The position numbers and the translations under genes are program-made. From the NCBI RefSeq assembly GCF_005938655.1, contig NZ_VCQT01000038.1, forward strand, positions 62,001-126,000: DNA of 64,000 nucleotides, given 5' to 3'. The notes beneath the pieces were generated by a model. That model was not told where the DNA came from, made no database searches, and saw only the letters and a program-made list of their open reading frames with translations. Source of the stretch: Alloalcanivorax gelatiniphagus. Lineage in GTDB: Bacteria > Pseudomonadota > Gammaproteobacteria > Pseudomonadales > Alcanivoracaceae. Numbering within the stretch: position 1 is the first letter of the stretch; each line of letters begins with the position of its first letter. Below, piece by piece: positions 36,055 to 45,927 of the stretch.

Positions 36055-36699
36055 TCACGGCCGCCAGCGCAGGAAGTTGGCCAGCAGCCGCAGGCCGGCG
36101 TCGGCGCTTTTTTCCGGGTGGAACTGCACCGCGAACACATTTTGCTTGGCCACGGCGGCGGCGAACGTAAGGCCGTATTCGCAGCGGCCCGCCAGTTCCT
36201 CGTCGGGCACCTCGGTGGCGCAGTAGCTGTGCACGAAATAAAACCGGCTGTTGTCGTCGATGCCTTCCCAGAGCGGGTGATCGAAGGCCTGCCGGACCTG
36301 GTTCCAGCCCATGTGCGGCACCTTCAGGCGGCCGCCGGTCTCGCCGTACTGCTCGCCGAAGAAACGCACCTGGCCGGAAAACACGCCCAGGCAATCCACG
36401 CCGCCGTTCTCCTCGCTGTGGTCCATCATCGCCTGCATGCCCACGCAGATGCCGAGCACCGGCTTGTAGGCGTCGATGGCGTCGAGAATGGCGCGGTCCA
36501 GGCCGGTATCGGTGATCACCTTGATGCAGTCACGAATGGCGCCCACACCGGGAAACACCACCCGGTCGGCCGCGCGCACCACATCCGGGTCACCGGTGAT
36601 GACGAAGCGCTGGCCCTCGGCGGCCATCTTCTCCAGCGCCTTGCCGGCGGAGTGAAGATTGCCCATGCCGTAATCGACCACGGCCACGGTTTCTGTCAT
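36055..36699 (-). CDS. hisH: Imidazole glycerol phosphate synthase glutaminase subunit HisH
   Basis: 214 residues, class I glutamine amidotransferase with the nucleophile cysteine in [10 protein letters not shown], and the histidine/glutamate pair in AVQFHPEKS. It supplies ammonia to HisF. It lies 10 bases after hisB and 51 bases before hisA. Confidence 0.97.
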   Translation of the reverse strand: MTETVAVVDYGMGNLHSAGKALEKMAAEGQRFVITGDPDVVRAADRVVFPGVGAIRDCIKVITDTGLDRAILDAIDAYKPVLGICVGMQAMMDHSEENGGVDCLGVFSGQVRFFGEQYGETGGRLKVPHMGWNQVRQAFDHPLWEGIDDNSRFYFVHSYCATEVPDEELAGRCEYGLTFAAAVAKQNVFAVQFHPEKSADAGLRLLANFLRWRP

Positions 36700-36709
36700 G
36701 GAAAGCCCT

Positions 36710-37318
36710 CTATTCCGGCTGTTCGGTCAGGGTGCCCTTGGTACTGGGCGTGACACCGTCCATGCGCGGGTCCGGCTCCACCGCCATGCGCAGGGCCCGG
36801 CCGAACGCCTTGAACACGGTCTCGGCCTGGTGGTGGGCGTTCTTGCCGCGCAGGTTGTCGATATGCACGGTGATCATGGAGTGGTTTACCAGGCCCTGGA
36901 AAAACTCGTAGAACAGGTCCACGTCGAAACCACCGATCATGCCCCGGGTGAAGTCCACGAACATTTCCAGGCCGGGACGGCCGGACAGGTCGATGACCAC
37001 CCGCGACAGGGCCTCGTCCAGGGGCACATAGCTGTGGCCATAGCGGCGCACGCCCTTCTTGTCGCCCCAGGCCCGGGCCAGAGCCTGGCCCAGGGTGATG
37101 CCCACGTCTTCCACGGTATGGTGGGCATCGATGTGCAGGTCACCGTCGGCGTGGATTTCCAGGTCGATCAGGCCGTGGCGGGCCACCTGGTCGAGCATGT
37201 GCTCCAGGAACGGCAGGCCGGTGTCCAGCTTGCTGTGCCCGGTGCCGTCCAAATTCACGCTGACGCGGATCTTGGTCTCCAGGGTGTTACGCTCCACGGT
37301 GGCGCGGCGTTCGCTCAT
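36710..37318 (-). CDS. hisB: Imidazoleglycerol-phosphate dehydratase HisB
   Basis: 202 residues, monofunctional (no N-terminal phosphatase), from the ATG behind GTGGAGGT. Manganese-binding repeats are visible: [26 protein letters not shown] and [14 protein letters not shown]. First gene of the hisBHAF operon. Confidence 0.97.
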   Translation of the reverse strand: MSERRATVERNTLETKIRVSVNLDGTGHSKLDTGLPFLEHMLDQVARHGLIDLEIHADGDLHIDAHHTVEDVGITLGQALARAWGDKKGVRRYGHSYVPLDEALSRVVIDLSGRPGLEMFVDFTRGMIGGFDVDLFYEFFQGLVNHSMITVHIDNLRGKNAHHQAETVFKAFGRALRMAVEPDPRMDGVTPSTKGTLTEQPE

Positions 37319-37415
37319 CGGTACCTCCACAAAACAGAACCCGGTATTATACGTGCCCCCCGCCGCCCTCACCAGCAGGGCGCCGCCATCCCGGTCATCC
37401 TGTTTGGGAGAAACC

Positions 37416-37733
37416 ATGCCGATCACCGTCGAATTCCACCCGTCCCGCCCGGAACTGGCGCAAACCTTCGCCCAGGTACTGCGCGACGACCCGGACCTGG
37501 CCGCCGAACTGGAGCTGACCTTGCAGGAAGGAGCCGCCAACGGCGCCGAAATCGTCGCCGCCCACTTCAACGGCCGGCCGGTGGGCGTGGCCGTGCTGCA
37601 CGGCGACAACCTGGCGTGGATGGTGATTCACCCGGCCACCCGTGGCCGGGGCGTGGGGCGGGATTTTCTGCGCGGCATGGAAGCGAAGCTGGGCCACGGC
37701 GTGAAACTGCCGGAGAAGTGTCGGCGCGGCTGA
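37416..37733 (+). CDS. Small GNAT-fold acetyl-CoA-binding protein
   Basis: 105 residues from ATG behind GGGAGAAACC. A minimal GNAT fold with the acetyl-CoA loop [14 protein letters not shown]. It is short and similar in layout to PanZ/PanM acetyl-CoA sensors of pantothenate synthesis, but the likeness is not enough to name it. It is divergent from hisB with a shared 97-base control region and is followed by a REPIN. Confidence 0.75.
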   Translation: MPITVEFHPSRPELAQTFAQVLRDDPDLAAELELTLQEGAANGAEIVAAHFNGRPVGVAVLHGDNLAWMVIHPATRGRGVGRDFLRGMEAKLGHGVKLPEKCRRG

Positions 37734-37738
37734 GCTGG

Positions 37739-37801
37739 ATCGCGGCTGAAGCCGCTCCTACGGTGCCCCTTTCCCGCCGTGGGAGCGGCTTCAGCCGCGA
37801 T
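37739..37801. repeat. REPIN 6
   Basis: Inverted REP pair with arms ATCGCGGCTGAAGCCGCTCC and its complement, between the GNAT gene and the sensor kinase gene (convergent ends). Confidence 0.92.
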
Positions 37802-37828
37802 CCCAAGCCGGCACCCTGAATCGTCTTT

Positions 37829-39751
37829 TCAGGCCAACGGCAACCGGATCACCAGGGCGAAGCCGGTGCCCGGGCCCTGGCTCTCCGCCCAGATGCGGCC
37901 GCCGGCCTGCTCCACCATCACCCGGGCCATGGCCAGGGACAGACCATAGCCTTCCTCATGATGCCGTGAGCCGACCACGAAGAACGGCTCGAACAGGCTC
38001 TCCAGCTGCTCCGGGCCGGCACCGCGCCCGTGGTCGCGGATACGGATCAGCGCTTCGCCGGCCAGGGCCTGGCCGTACACCTCGATGACCCCGCCGGGCT
38101 CGCTGAAGCGAATGGCATTATCCAGCCCGATGCTCAGCACCTCGCCCAGCTCCTCCTCGTTGGCGTTCACCCACAGGTCGCCGTCGATGTGGCCCTCCAC
38201 CACCAGGCGCTGCCACGCCAGGGCGCCCTCGCGGCTGGCCAGCAGCGCCTCCAGCAACCGCCGTGGCCGGCAGCGCCGGGCCTTCGGCGGCCGCTCCCGG
38301 TCGGCCAGGTCGAAATAGCGCAACGAGGTGCTGACCATGCCGATCAGGCGCCTTTGCCCTTTGCGCACCAGTTGCCAGACCCCTTCCTGGTCTTCTCCGC
38401 CGCCCAGGGAATCGGCGGCGCCGATCCAGTTGATCGGGGTGTTCAACTCATGACTGACGTACTGCAGAAAGGTGGACTTGTCCCGGTTCATCTGCTCGAT
38501 CTCGACCAGATGCCGCTCCAGGTTCTCCCGGGACTGGCGGGCCAGCAGGTTGCGCTCCTGCTCAAGGAACCGAATCCGGTCGCCCAGCGCCAGGGACAAC
38601 ATCACCACCACCCACAGGGCGCCCAGGTGCGGCAGCATGCTGATCAGGGAGTTATAGGCGATCCAATCCAGGTTACCGAGCACGAACACCAGGATCAGCC
38701 CCAGGAACACGAACCAGGCGGCCACATACAGCCGCGCCGCCCGGTACCCCGCCGACCACACCGCCCAGCCCAGCCAGCTGAACAGCAGCACGGTGATCAC
38801 CACCAGCAGGGTGGACAGGTAATAGGACCAGGGCGCGGCGATCAGCAGCTGCACCGGCAACAGCGCCGCCACGCCCAGCAGGTAGCCACGGATCAGCCGG
38901 TCGTAACGGGGAAAGCGCTCTTTGAGGTTCAAAAAATGGCGCGAGTACATGGCCAGCGCCGGCGTGCAGATATAAATGCCCAGCCAGTAATACTCGTTGA
39001 GCTTGGGCACCGCCGGCCACAGGAACTGCAGGCCGAAACCGTTCACGTTCAGGTTGAACACCGTGATGCCCACCAGAAACGCCACGAAATACAGATACAC
39101 CGGCTCTTTCAGGGACAACGCCAGCAGCGCGTTGTAGACCACCATGATCAGCAGGCAGCCGTAGAAAATGCCGTACACCAGCAGGTCCCGGTAGGTGTAT
39201 TCCACCAGGCCGGTGGCGCTGTACAGCATCGGCGACATATTCAGCGCACCCTTGCCGCTGACCCGCAGGTAATAGTCCCGGTCCGCCCCCACCGTGGTAT
39301 CCAGCGGGAAGATAAAGGCGCGATGGTCCATCAGGCGATGGCCGAAAGGCAGGGTGTCACCCATGTCCACCCGGCGGTAGCCGCCCTCGGGCAGGGGTGC
39401 GAACAGGGTGATGTGATCGAGGATCGGGTAGCGCTCGACCAGGTACCAGTCCTCGCCGCCGGTACCGGAGGCGTCCACCGAGAAACGCAGCCATACCACG
39501 CTGCCGGTGAAGCCAAAATTCAGTTCTTCGCTGTGATTGGCCCGGAATCGTCCGCCGAAGCGCTCACGGACCGCCTGGAAATCCCATTCGCCTTCCGGGT
39601 CCAGCAGCACCGACATATAGCGCGCCACCGCCACCCCGTCCCGCTCGCCGGTGAGCGGGGCGGGCCCGCCGTCGGCCGCCCGGGCCACGCCAGCGAGCGC
39701 GACCAGGATCAGAAACCCCGGGAAAACCAGGATATTACGGAACTTTAACAA
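37829..39751 (-). CDS. 7TM-DISM sensor histidine kinase
   Basis: 640 residues starting at TTG (M-L-K-F-R-N). Signal/anchor (to about 25), periplasmic 7TMR-DISMED2-type sensing domain (about 35-170, with ending DRDYYLRVSGKGALNM), seven transmembrane helices (about 180-390), a coiled linker, the H-box QYVSHELNTPINWIG and an ATPase domain ending in GYGLSLAMARVMVEQ. The asparagine box reads GLDNAIRFS. No response regulator is adjacent, so the partner is elsewhere. The ligand is unknown. Confidence 0.9.
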   Translation of the reverse strand: MLKFRNILVFPGFLILVALAGVARAADGGPAPLTGERDGVAVARYMSVLLDPEGEWDFQAVRERFGGRFRANHSEELNFGFTGSVVWLRFSVDASGTGGEDWYLVERYPILDHITLFAPLPEGGYRRVDMGDTLPFGHRLMDHRAFIFPLDTTVGADRDYYLRVSGKGALNMSPMLYSATGLVEYTYRDLLVYGIFYGCLLIMVVYNALLALSLKEPVYLYFVAFLVGITVFNLNVNGFGLQFLWPAVPKLNEYYWLGIYICTPALAMYSRHFLNLKERFPRYDRLIRGYLLGVAALLPVQLLIAAPWSYYLSTLLVVITVLLFSWLGWAVWSAGYRAARLYVAAWFVFLGLILVFVLGNLDWIAYNSLISMLPHLGALWVVVMLSLALGDRIRFLEQERNLLARQSRENLERHLVEIEQMNRDKSTFLQYVSHELNTPINWIGAADSLGGGEDQEGVWQLVRKGQRRLIGMVSTSLRYFDLADRERPPKARRCRPRRLLEALLASREGALAWQRLVVEGHIDGDLWVNANEEELGEVLSIGLDNAIRFSEPGGVIEVYGQALAGEALIRIRDHGRGAGPEQLESLFEPFFVVGSRHHEEGYGLSLAMARVMVEQAGGRIWAESQGPGTGFALVIRLPLA

Positions 39752-39898
39752 AAGAAGCTTCCCAAAACGTGATACTGGAGCATGCGCCCGCGAGCTTCGC
39801 GCCGGCCGGTCCGAGCGCGCTATACTCGACGGTTTCTTATATCATGTCCCGCAATATAATCCCGGCCCCCGGCCCGGGGCGCAAGGAGAGGCTTGTTT

Positions 39899-42127
39899 AT
39901 GGCACGCGCGATAAAAATCGTTGTTATTGTCCTGGTGGCCATTGTGGCGTTGCTGGCCGCCACGGTGTTCGTGATCACCCAGGTGATCGACCCCAACGAC
40001 TTCAAACCGCAGATCCGCGAGCAGGCGCTCTCCCAGGCCAATCTGGAACTGGAGATTCCCGGCGAGCTGGGCTGGCAGTTCTGGCCGTCCCTGGGGGTCA
40101 GCCTGGGCCGCACCGAGGCACGCCTGCCCGGTGAGGAAGAGCTGTTCGCCGGCATCGACAGCGCCAGCGTCAGCGTCGCCGTATGGCCGCTGCTGTTCGG
40201 CAACGTGCAGATGGACGGCGTCACCCTGGACGGCCTGGAAGTGAATCTGGTGGAAACCGCCGACGGCGCCAACTGGGACAAAATCGGCCCGCGGGACGGC
40301 GCCGACAAGCCCGCCACCGAGGACCAGCCCGCCGACAACGGCGATGGCGGCACCATGGATATCCCGCTGACCATCCCCAGCGTGGCCATCACCAACGGTC
40401 GCATCCGCTACCGCAACACCACCGACGGCACCGATATCCGCGTGGAGCACTTCAACTTCAACGCCCAGGACGTGAGCCTGGATGAGCCGTTCCCGATGCA
40501 GTTGTCGCTGCGCTACCAGGATCAGAGCGACGTGCGCGTGGACCTGAATCTGGATACCACCCTGGCCGCCGACCTGAACACCAACCACTTCGTGCTCGAC
40601 CCGATGACCCTGGACGCCCAGATCGGCGGCCTCACCGTCAACCCGGTGGACGTGCATCTGGAGCAGAAGCTGGACGTGAACCTGGACGAGGACCGGGCCA
40701 CCATCAACGACCTGGTGCTGGAAGCCGCCGGCACCCGCACCACCGGCCAGGCCACCGTCACCGGCCTCACCGGCGAGATGAAAGTGGCCGGCCAGATCAA
40801 CACCGCCCCGTTCGACGCCAACAAGGCCCTGAAAGCGATCGGTGAGCAGCCCATCGAAACCCGCGACGACGCGGCGCTCAGCAAGGTGGCCCTGGACGCC
40901 ACCCTGGCCGGCCCCGCCGGCAGCATCATGGTCGACCCGCTCAAGGTGACCCTGGACAGCAGCACCCTCAGCGGCAAGGCCGGCCTGGAAAGCCTGGAAA
41001 CCGGCAAGATCATGTTCGACCTGGTACTCGACAAGATCACCCTGGACGGCTACCTGCCGCCGGAAAGCAGCGGCGACGACAAGGCTCCGGCCAGCGCCGG
41101 CGGTGCCGGTGGCAACGCCGGCAAGCAGGCCGGCACCGAGCAACTGTCCACCGCCGAGCTGATTCCGGTGGAAAGCCTGCGCCCGCTGCTCATGGACGGC
41201 CAGCTCAAGGTCAACCAGCTCAATTTCGAGACCATCCAGGCCAAGGACATGACCTTCAAGGTGGATGCGAAAAATGGCGTGCTGCGCCTGGTCCGGGCCT
41301 CCGGCCAGACCCTTAACGGCAGCTTCGCCGGCAACGGCAGCCTGGACGTATCCGGCAAAACGCCGCGCATCAAGTACCACCAGGAAGTCACCAGCATGCA
41401 GCTGCAACCCCTGGTGGCCCTGGCCCTGGGCGAGGACCTGGCCAAGGGCCTGTTCTCCCTGAACCTGGACTTCAACGCCACCGGCAACAGCGAGAAGGCC
41501 CTGGTGGAATCCGCCAACGGCAATGCCACCGTCAATCTGGCGGACGGCACCGTGCGCGGCCTCAACCTCTACGGCACCCTGGTGGGCGGCGTGAACGACA
41601 TGCTCGGCCGCTTCCAGGCACTCAGCGCCCTGATTCCCAACCAGGAATCCGGCAAGCTGCCGGCGGCGCTCTCCGAGGACACCAAGATCATCGACCTGAC
41701 CACCAAGGCCAGCCTCAACAAGCAGGTGGCCAACCTGGACAGCCTGGAAGCCAAACTGGACAAAGGCACCCTCTCCGGCAACGGCTGGCTGAACACCCTG
41801 ACCCAGGAGTTCGACCTGAAAATCGGCATGCAGTCTCCGGAGCTGGGCGGCAGCAAATACCTGGAAGGCGCCACCTGGCCGCTGCGCTGCAAGGGCAGCC
41901 TGGCCGGCAACCCGGCCAAATGGTGCGGCCCGGACCGCGACGGCTTTTCCAAGATCGCCCAGCAGGCCGCCACCAACGCCGCCAAAAGCAAGCTCAAGGA
42001 AAAACTGGGCATCGACGCGGAAGGCGACACCACCGAGGAAGTGCTGAAGAACGCCGCCAAGAAGAAAGCCGAGGAAAAAATCCAGGAAGAACTGGGCGAC
42101 AAGCTCAAGGGGCTGTTCAATCGGTAA
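39899..42127 (+). CDS. asmA: AsmA-family outer-membrane biogenesis protein
   Basis: 742 residues from the ATG ten bases after AAGGAG (a TTG two codons earlier is less well spaced). One N-terminal transmembrane helix ([22 protein letters not shown]) and a long periplasmic beta-rich body: the AsmA domain with the signature [24 protein letters not shown], and the C-terminal AsmA_2 part with LDFNATG and LVGGVNDML. AsmA-like proteins are thought to carry phospholipid between membranes. It is followed by mutY eight bases later. Confidence 0.92.
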   Translation: MARAIKIVVIVLVAIVALLAATVFVITQVIDPNDFKPQIREQALSQANLELEIPGELGWQFWPSLGVSLGRTEARLPGEEELFAGIDSASVSVAVWPLLFGNVQMDGVTLDGLEVNLVETADGANWDKIGPRDGADKPATEDQPADNGDGGTMDIPLTIPSVAITNGRIRYRNTTDGTDIRVEHFNFNAQDVSLDEPFPMQLSLRYQDQSDVRVDLNLDTTLAADLNTNHFVLDPMTLDAQIGGLTVNPVDVHLEQKLDVNLDEDRATINDLVLEAAGTRTTGQATVTGLTGEMKVAGQINTAPFDANKALKAIGEQPIETRDDAALSKVALDATLAGPAGSIMVDPLKVTLDSSTLSGKAGLESLETGKIMFDLVLDKITLDGYLPPESSGDDKAPASAGGAGGNAGKQAGTEQLSTAELIPVESLRPLLMDGQLKVNQLNFETIQAKDMTFKVDAKNGVLRLVRASGQTLNGSFAGNGSLDVSGKTPRIKYHQEVTSMQLQPLVALALGEDLAKGLFSLNLDFNATGNSEKALVESANGNATVNLADGTVRGLNLYGTLVGGVNDMLGRFQALSALIPNQESGKLPAALSEDTKIIDLTTKASLNKQVANLDSLEAKLDKGTLSGNGWLNTLTQEFDLKIGMQSPELGGSKYLEGATWPLRCKGSLAGNPAKWCGPDRDGFSKIAQQAATNAAKSKLKEKLGIDAEGDTTEEVLKNAAKKKAEEKIQEELGDKLKGLFNR

Positions 42128-42134
42128 AGCAACG

Positions 42135-43196
42135 GTGAGCGAACCGGCCTTCAGCGAGGCCGTGCTGGACTGGTACGACCGGCACGGCCGCAATGATCTG
42201 CCCTGGCAGCACCCGCGCACCCCCTACCGGGTGTGGGTCTCGGAGATCATGCTCCAGCAGACCCAGGTGGCCACGGTGATCGGCTATTTCGAGCGCTTCA
42301 TGGCCACCTTCCCGGACGTGCACGCCCTGGCCGCCGCCGACGTGGACCAGGTGCTGCACCTGTGGACCGGCCTGGGCTACTACGCCCGCGCCCGCAACCT
42401 GCACAAGGCCGCCCGCCAACTGGTGGAGGAACACGGCGGCGACTTCCCGGACACCGTGGAGGAAGTCGCCAGCCTGCCCGGCATCGGCCGCTCCACCGCC
42501 GGCGCCATCCTGGCCCAGAGCCGTGGCGTGCGCGCCCCGATCCTGGACGGCAACGTCAAACGGGTGCTCACCCGCCTGCACGCCGTGCCCGGCTGGCCCG
42601 GCAAAAAGCCGGTGGAAAACCGCCTCTGGGAACTGGCCGAACAGCACACCCCCGATCAACGCCTGGCGGACTACACCCAAGCCGTCATGGACCTGGGCGC
42701 CACCCTCTGCACCCGCCGCCCGGACTGCCCGCGCTGCCCGGTGGTCCACCTCTGCCAGGCCCACGCCGACGGCAACCCCCAGGACTACCCCGGCCGCAAA
42801 CCGGCCAAGGACAAGCCGGTACGCGCCACCCGCATGCTGATCCTGCAGAACGACGACGGCCACGTCTGGCTGGAACCGCGCCCGCCCAGCGGCATCTGGG
42901 GCGGCCTCTGGTGCTTCCCGCAGCTGGACCCGGAAGACGCCCGGAGCGACGCCCTGGAACGCCGTGGCCTGGCCGCCCGCCACCAGGAAAACCTGCCCGG
43001 CTTCCGCCACACCTTCAGCCACTTCCACCTGGACATCGAACCGCAACTGATCCGGGTGGACAGCCACGGCCACGCCGTGCAGGATGCCGAAGGCCGCTGG
43101 GTCAGCCCCGCCGACCCCGGCGAACTGGGCCTCGCCGCCCCGGTCAAAAAACTGCTCGATCAGCTCCATGGCCCCCGCCAACGGGGCCTGCTGTAA
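42135..43196 (+). CDS. mutY: Adenine DNA glycosylase MutY
   Basis: 353 residues from a GTG. It removes adenine opposite 8-oxoguanine. Visible are the helix-hairpin-helix [19 protein letters not shown] with the catalytic aspartate in [12 protein letters not shown], the iron-sulfur ligands C-x6-C-x2-C-x5-C ([16 protein letters not shown]) and the C-terminal NUDIX-like domain with [11 protein letters not shown]. Pairing with yggX downstream is conserved. Confidence 0.96.
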   Translation: MSEPAFSEAVLDWYDRHGRNDLPWQHPRTPYRVWVSEIMLQQTQVATVIGYFERFMATFPDVHALAAADVDQVLHLWTGLGYYARARNLHKAARQLVEEHGGDFPDTVEEVASLPGIGRSTAGAILAQSRGVRAPILDGNVKRVLTRLHAVPGWPGKKPVENRLWELAEQHTPDQRLADYTQAVMDLGATLCTRRPDCPRCPVVHLCQAHADGNPQDYPGRKPAKDKPVRATRMLILQNDDGHVWLEPRPPSGIWGGLWCFPQLDPEDARSDALERRGLAARHQENLPGFRHTFSHFHLDIEPQLIRVDSHGHAVQDAEGRWVSPADPGELGLAAPVKKLLDQLHGPRQRGLL

Positions 43197-43215
43197 ACCG
43201 AACCACGAGGACGCC

Positions 43216-43500
43216 ATGACCCGCACCGTGTTCTGCCGCAAGCACCAGCAGGAACTGGAAGGCCTGGACAAACCGCCCTTCCCCGGCCCCAAGGGCCAGG
43301 ACATCCATGAAAACGTGTCCCGCCAGGCCTGGCAGGAATGGCTGCACCACCAGACCCTGCTGATCAACGAGAAGCACCTGAACGTCATGGACCCCAAGGC
43401 CAAGGCCTTCCTGGACGAACAGCGCGAACGTTTTTTGAACAACGAAAGCGTAGAAAAAGCAGAGGGTTACGTTCCCCCCACCAAAGACGCCAATCAATAG
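43216..43500 (+). CDS. yggX: Fe(2+)-trafficking/oxidative damage protection protein YggX
   Basis: 94 residues from the ATG behind [26 protein letters not shown], with the conserved cysteine at residue 7, and [17 protein letters not shown]. YggX protects iron-sulfur enzymes such as MutY from oxidation. It is 19 bases downstream of mutY. Confidence 0.96.
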   Translation: MTRTVFCRKHQQELEGLDKPPFPGPKGQDIHENVSRQAWQEWLHHQTLLINEKHLNVMDPKAKAFLDEQRERFLNNESVEKAEGYVPPTKDANQ

Positions 43501-43549
43501 CCGCACACCCTTGACGGGGCCAAAGCCAGCCGCTTTAATACGCCCCCAC

Positions 43550-43625
43550 GCCCGGATAGCTCAGTCGGTAGAGCAGGGGATTGAAAATCCCCGTGTCGGC
43601 AGTTCGATTCTGTCTCCGGGCACCA
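43550..43625 (+). tRNA. tRNA-Phe (GAA)
   Basis: A complete 76-base cloverleaf with encoded CCA. Acceptor GCCCGGA/TCCGGGC, anticodon stem GGGGA/TCCCC around loop TTGAAAA (anticodon GAA), and T arm GGCAG-TTCGATT-CTGTC. It follows mutY-yggX, as in Pseudomonas, and has its own terminator. Confidence 0.98.
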
Positions 43626-43632
43626 GACATAC

Positions 43633-43670
43633 AAAAAGGCCCCTGCTCCGTCGAGAGCAGGGGCCTTTTT
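43633..43670 (+). terminator. Terminator after tRNA-Phe
   Basis: Hairpin GGCCCCTGCTC/GAGCAGGGGCC flanked by AAAAA and TTTTT, eight bases after the tRNA. Confidence 0.92.
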
Positions 43671-43703
43671 CGTCTCGGCCTCACCCCAACCGCCCCCCCC
43701 CCT

Positions 43704-43787
43704 TGTAGGAGCGACTTCAGTCGCGACCCCCCTGACCATCACCACCCAATCGCGCCTAAAGCGGAGTGCCGCCCAGCCGCTCCTACA
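43704..43787. repeat. REP locus 7 (standard plus expanded unit)
   Basis: Standard unit from 43704 (TGTAGGAGCGACTTCAG) and an expanded inverted unit at 43748-43787 (TCGCGCCTAAAGCGG with insert AGTGCCGCCCAGCC). It ends two bases before the acyltransferase stop codon. Confidence 0.85.
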
Positions 43788-43789
43788 GT

Positions 43790-44671
43790 TCATGCCTCAT
43801 CCCCATCCAAACCCGCCGGACAAAGCCTTCTCCTCACCCAACCCCAGTTTTCCCGGCGGTCCATTCCCCGCATCTCGCCCAAATGATCAAGCTGCCGCTC
43901 GATGCTTTCCGCCACCCGCTCCCGGACCTGCCACAGGGTGGATTCATCGCCGGCGCGATCCATCAGCCCGGCGGTGGAGATACGCTCACCGAAACTGAAG
44001 TAGAAGCGCTCCGGCCGGGGAATGGCGGTGCTGGCCACGCCCTTGCCAATGGGCGGCAGGACATCGCCGCCGCGAAGCAGGTCCAGCATGCCGGTTTTTT
44101 TCAGATAGCCCTTGAGACGGGGCCGTTCCAGGATGTCAGCGCCATCGGCGATCACCGTATAACAGTGGTCGGCACCATAGGACGCGAACGGAACGATATC
44201 GTAGCCGTGCCTCAGTGCCAGGCGCACGAACCCCAGTCGCTTCTTCCATATCAGGGTGTGCTCCTCGCCCCTGCGGCGGAACACCTCCCGGGCGCCGCCC
44301 GGGAACACCAGAATCGATTCACCGGCTTCCATCAGGGCATCGCAGTTGGCGGCGTTACCCGGCACCACGCCATTGCGCTCCAGAAAACTCCGCCAGCCCG
44401 GCACCGCGAAGTGGGCCCGGTCACCCAGGGAGCGAAGCACCAGGCCGTGGTGCTGATACAGCCCGTCAAGCATCAGCGGCACATCGAGAAGGCCGTAGCG
44501 GGTGTGGTTGCCCACGAACAGCGCCGGCTTTGCCGGGTCCAGGTCACCCAGCCCCACGAACTCCGGGCGGAAGTACAAACGCCCGGGCACCGTCATCCGG
44601 CGGGCGGCTTCCTGGTAGGACCTGACTTTCCTCGACGCCGGTTCACGGCGTGAGCGGGCTGAAAAACGCAT
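43790..44671 (-). CDS. Lysophospholipid acyltransferase-like (DGAT2/TMEM68-type) protein
   Basis: 293 residues from the ATG nine bases after AGGAG; longer frames are not supported. PlsC-superfamily fold of the eukaryote-like branch: GNHTRYGLLDVPLM provides the histidine/aspartate site, VFPGGAREVFRRRGE and LIWKKRLGFVRLALRHGYDIVPF the substrate and glycerophosphate sites. It probably transfers an acyl chain to a glycerolipid or wax/triglyceride precursor at the inner membrane. Which lipid is not known. Confidence 0.8.
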   Translation of the reverse strand: MRFSARSRREPASRKVRSYQEAARRMTVPGRLYFRPEFVGLGDLDPAKPALFVGNHTRYGLLDVPLMLDGLYQHHGLVLRSLGDRAHFAVPGWRSFLERNGVVPGNAANCDALMEAGESILVFPGGAREVFRRRGEEHTLIWKKRLGFVRLALRHGYDIVPFASYGADHCYTVIADGADILERPRLKGYLKKTGMLDLLRGGDVLPPIGKGVASTAIPRPERFYFSFGERISTAGLMDRAGDESTLWQVRERVAESIERQLDHLGEMRGMDRRENWGWVRRRLCPAGLDGDEA

Positions 44672-45049
44672 ACCGCCTGTCTCCTGTTCCGCGCGGCGAC
44701 GGCCGCCGCTGCCCATGGCGGATTGCCTGGCAATCGCATTTATATTATTTGACTCAATATTGAGACTAGTGTCAATAAAGACACCGACGACCACCTGGCG
44801 CATCCCCTATCCTGACCGCAACCTGGATACTTATGGTGCGCGCCGCCTCGACACTGTGCGCCGCCAAATTCCATTTTTTCAGCGACCTCCCGGGAATCAC
44901 CCTTGCAAATCAGAATCTTATGAAACCTTCCTCGAATGGATCTTTTGGCATAGATGCTGCTTAGACATGTATAACCACGGGCAGACCCGGACGGCGTGTC
45001 CCGCCATACGGTTCAGCCCGTCCCCGACACCACGACGACGGGAGGCTTC
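44672..45049. other. Gene-free, locally AT-rich divergent control region
   Basis: 378 bases between the acyltransferase and the TIM-barrel gene. It holds a perfect 12-base palindrome CTCAATATTGAG at 44753-44764 inside an AT-rich patch (44738-44782), a sigma-54-like promoter at 44946-44961 and no credible gene. Confidence 0.55.
44946..44961 (+). promoter_or_regulatory. Candidate sigma-54 promoter of the desaturase/ABC operon
   Basis: TGGCATAGATGCTGCT has GG and GC in exact -24/-12 spacing, with two mismatches to consensus, 88 bases before the TIM-barrel ATG. A sigma-70 reading (TTGGCA, 17 bases, TGTATA) overlaps it, so the assignment is open. No convincing NtrC box is seen upstream. Confidence 0.4.
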
Positions 45050-45916
45050 ATGCAGCTCAGCCACTTCAAAACCCTGTGGGGACATCCCGGTGACGCCGCC
45101 TCGGCGGCCCGACTGGCGGTGGACGCCGGCTTCCAGGGCCTGGAGGCGCCGCTACCGGCGCAGGCCACGCAGCGTGAGGCCCTGGGCCACGCCCTGGCCG
45201 CCCATGACCTGCGCTGGATTCAGGAAATCTGCACCGCCGGCAGCTATGTGCCCCGCCGCCACGCCACCGTGGAGGAGCACCTGGCGGACTTCCAGCAACA
45301 ACTGGCCGCCGGCCGCGAGCTGGGCGCCGAGTTCGCCAATGTGATGGGCGGCTGCGACGCCTGGTCCATCGACGACAGCGTGCGCTTCTTCGCCGAGGCC
45401 CAGAACATCGCCGTGGGCCTGGGCGTCACCGCCAGCTTCGAGACCCATCGCGGGCGCAGCTTTTTCTGCCCCTGGAACACGGTGGCGATTCTGGAGCGTC
45501 TGCCGGAACTGGCGGTGACCTGCGACTTCAGCCACTGGGCGGTGGTCTGCGAGCGCCTGCCGGATACCGAGTGGGACAGCATCGAGCGGGTCGCCGAGCA
45601 GGCCCTGCATGTGCACAGCCGGGTCGGCTACGACCAGGGCCCCCAGGTACCGCACCCCGGCGCGCCGGAGTTCGCCGACGCCCTGGCCGCCCATCAGCGC
45701 TGCTGGGAGGCGGTGTGGTCATCCCAGCAACGGCGCGGCCTGAGCACCACCACCATGACCCCGGAGTTCGGCCCGGACGGCTACCTGCACACCCTGCCGT
45801 TCACCGGTGCCCCCATCGCCGACTTGTGGGATCTGAACCGCTGGATCGCCGACTGTGAGCGTCGGCATTTCCAGCAATGGTCGGCGGCCCATGACCTGAA
45901 ACGCCAAGCGGTTTGA
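45050..45916 (+). CDS. Sugar phosphate isomerase/epimerase-like TIM-barrel protein
   Basis: 288 residues from the ATG behind GGAGG. Xylose-isomerase-like TIM barrel: DAGFQGLEAPLP, GVTASFETHRGRSFFCPW (metal-binding glutamate and histidine), VTCDFSHWAVVCERL, VHSRVGYDQGPQVPHP and TPEFGPDGYLHTLP. The E/D/H/E pattern of a divalent-metal isomerase is retained. The substrate is unknown; it leads an operon with a membrane desaturase and an NMT1-type ABC transporter, which argues for a catabolic or modifying role on an imported compound. Confidence 0.82.
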   Translation: MQLSHFKTLWGHPGDAASAARLAVDAGFQGLEAPLPAQATQREALGHALAAHDLRWIQEICTAGSYVPRRHATVEEHLADFQQQLAAGRELGAEFANVMGGCDAWSIDDSVRFFAEAQNIAVGLGVTASFETHRGRSFFCPWNTVAILERLPELAVTCDFSHWAVVCERLPDTEWDSIERVAEQALHVHSRVGYDQGPQVPHPGAPEFADALAAHQRCWEAVWSSQQRRGLSTTTMTPEFGPDGYLHTLPFTGAPIADLWDLNRWIADCERRHFQQWSAAHDLKRQAV

Positions 45917-45927
45917 GGAGGTTTCCC

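Noticed and set aside
38030-39748. Long plus-strand open frame opposite the sensor kinase
   Set aside because: His/Gln/Ala-rich shadow typical of antisense frames in GC-rich genes; the minus strand encodes a full sensor kinase.
43494-43793. Minus-strand frame over tRNA-Phe
   Set aside because: It runs across the tRNA, its terminator and a REP element.
44715-45344. Open frame starting upstream of the TIM-barrel gene in another frame
   Set aside because: No ribosome site and no family likeness; its second half is a shadow of the TIM-barrel gene.
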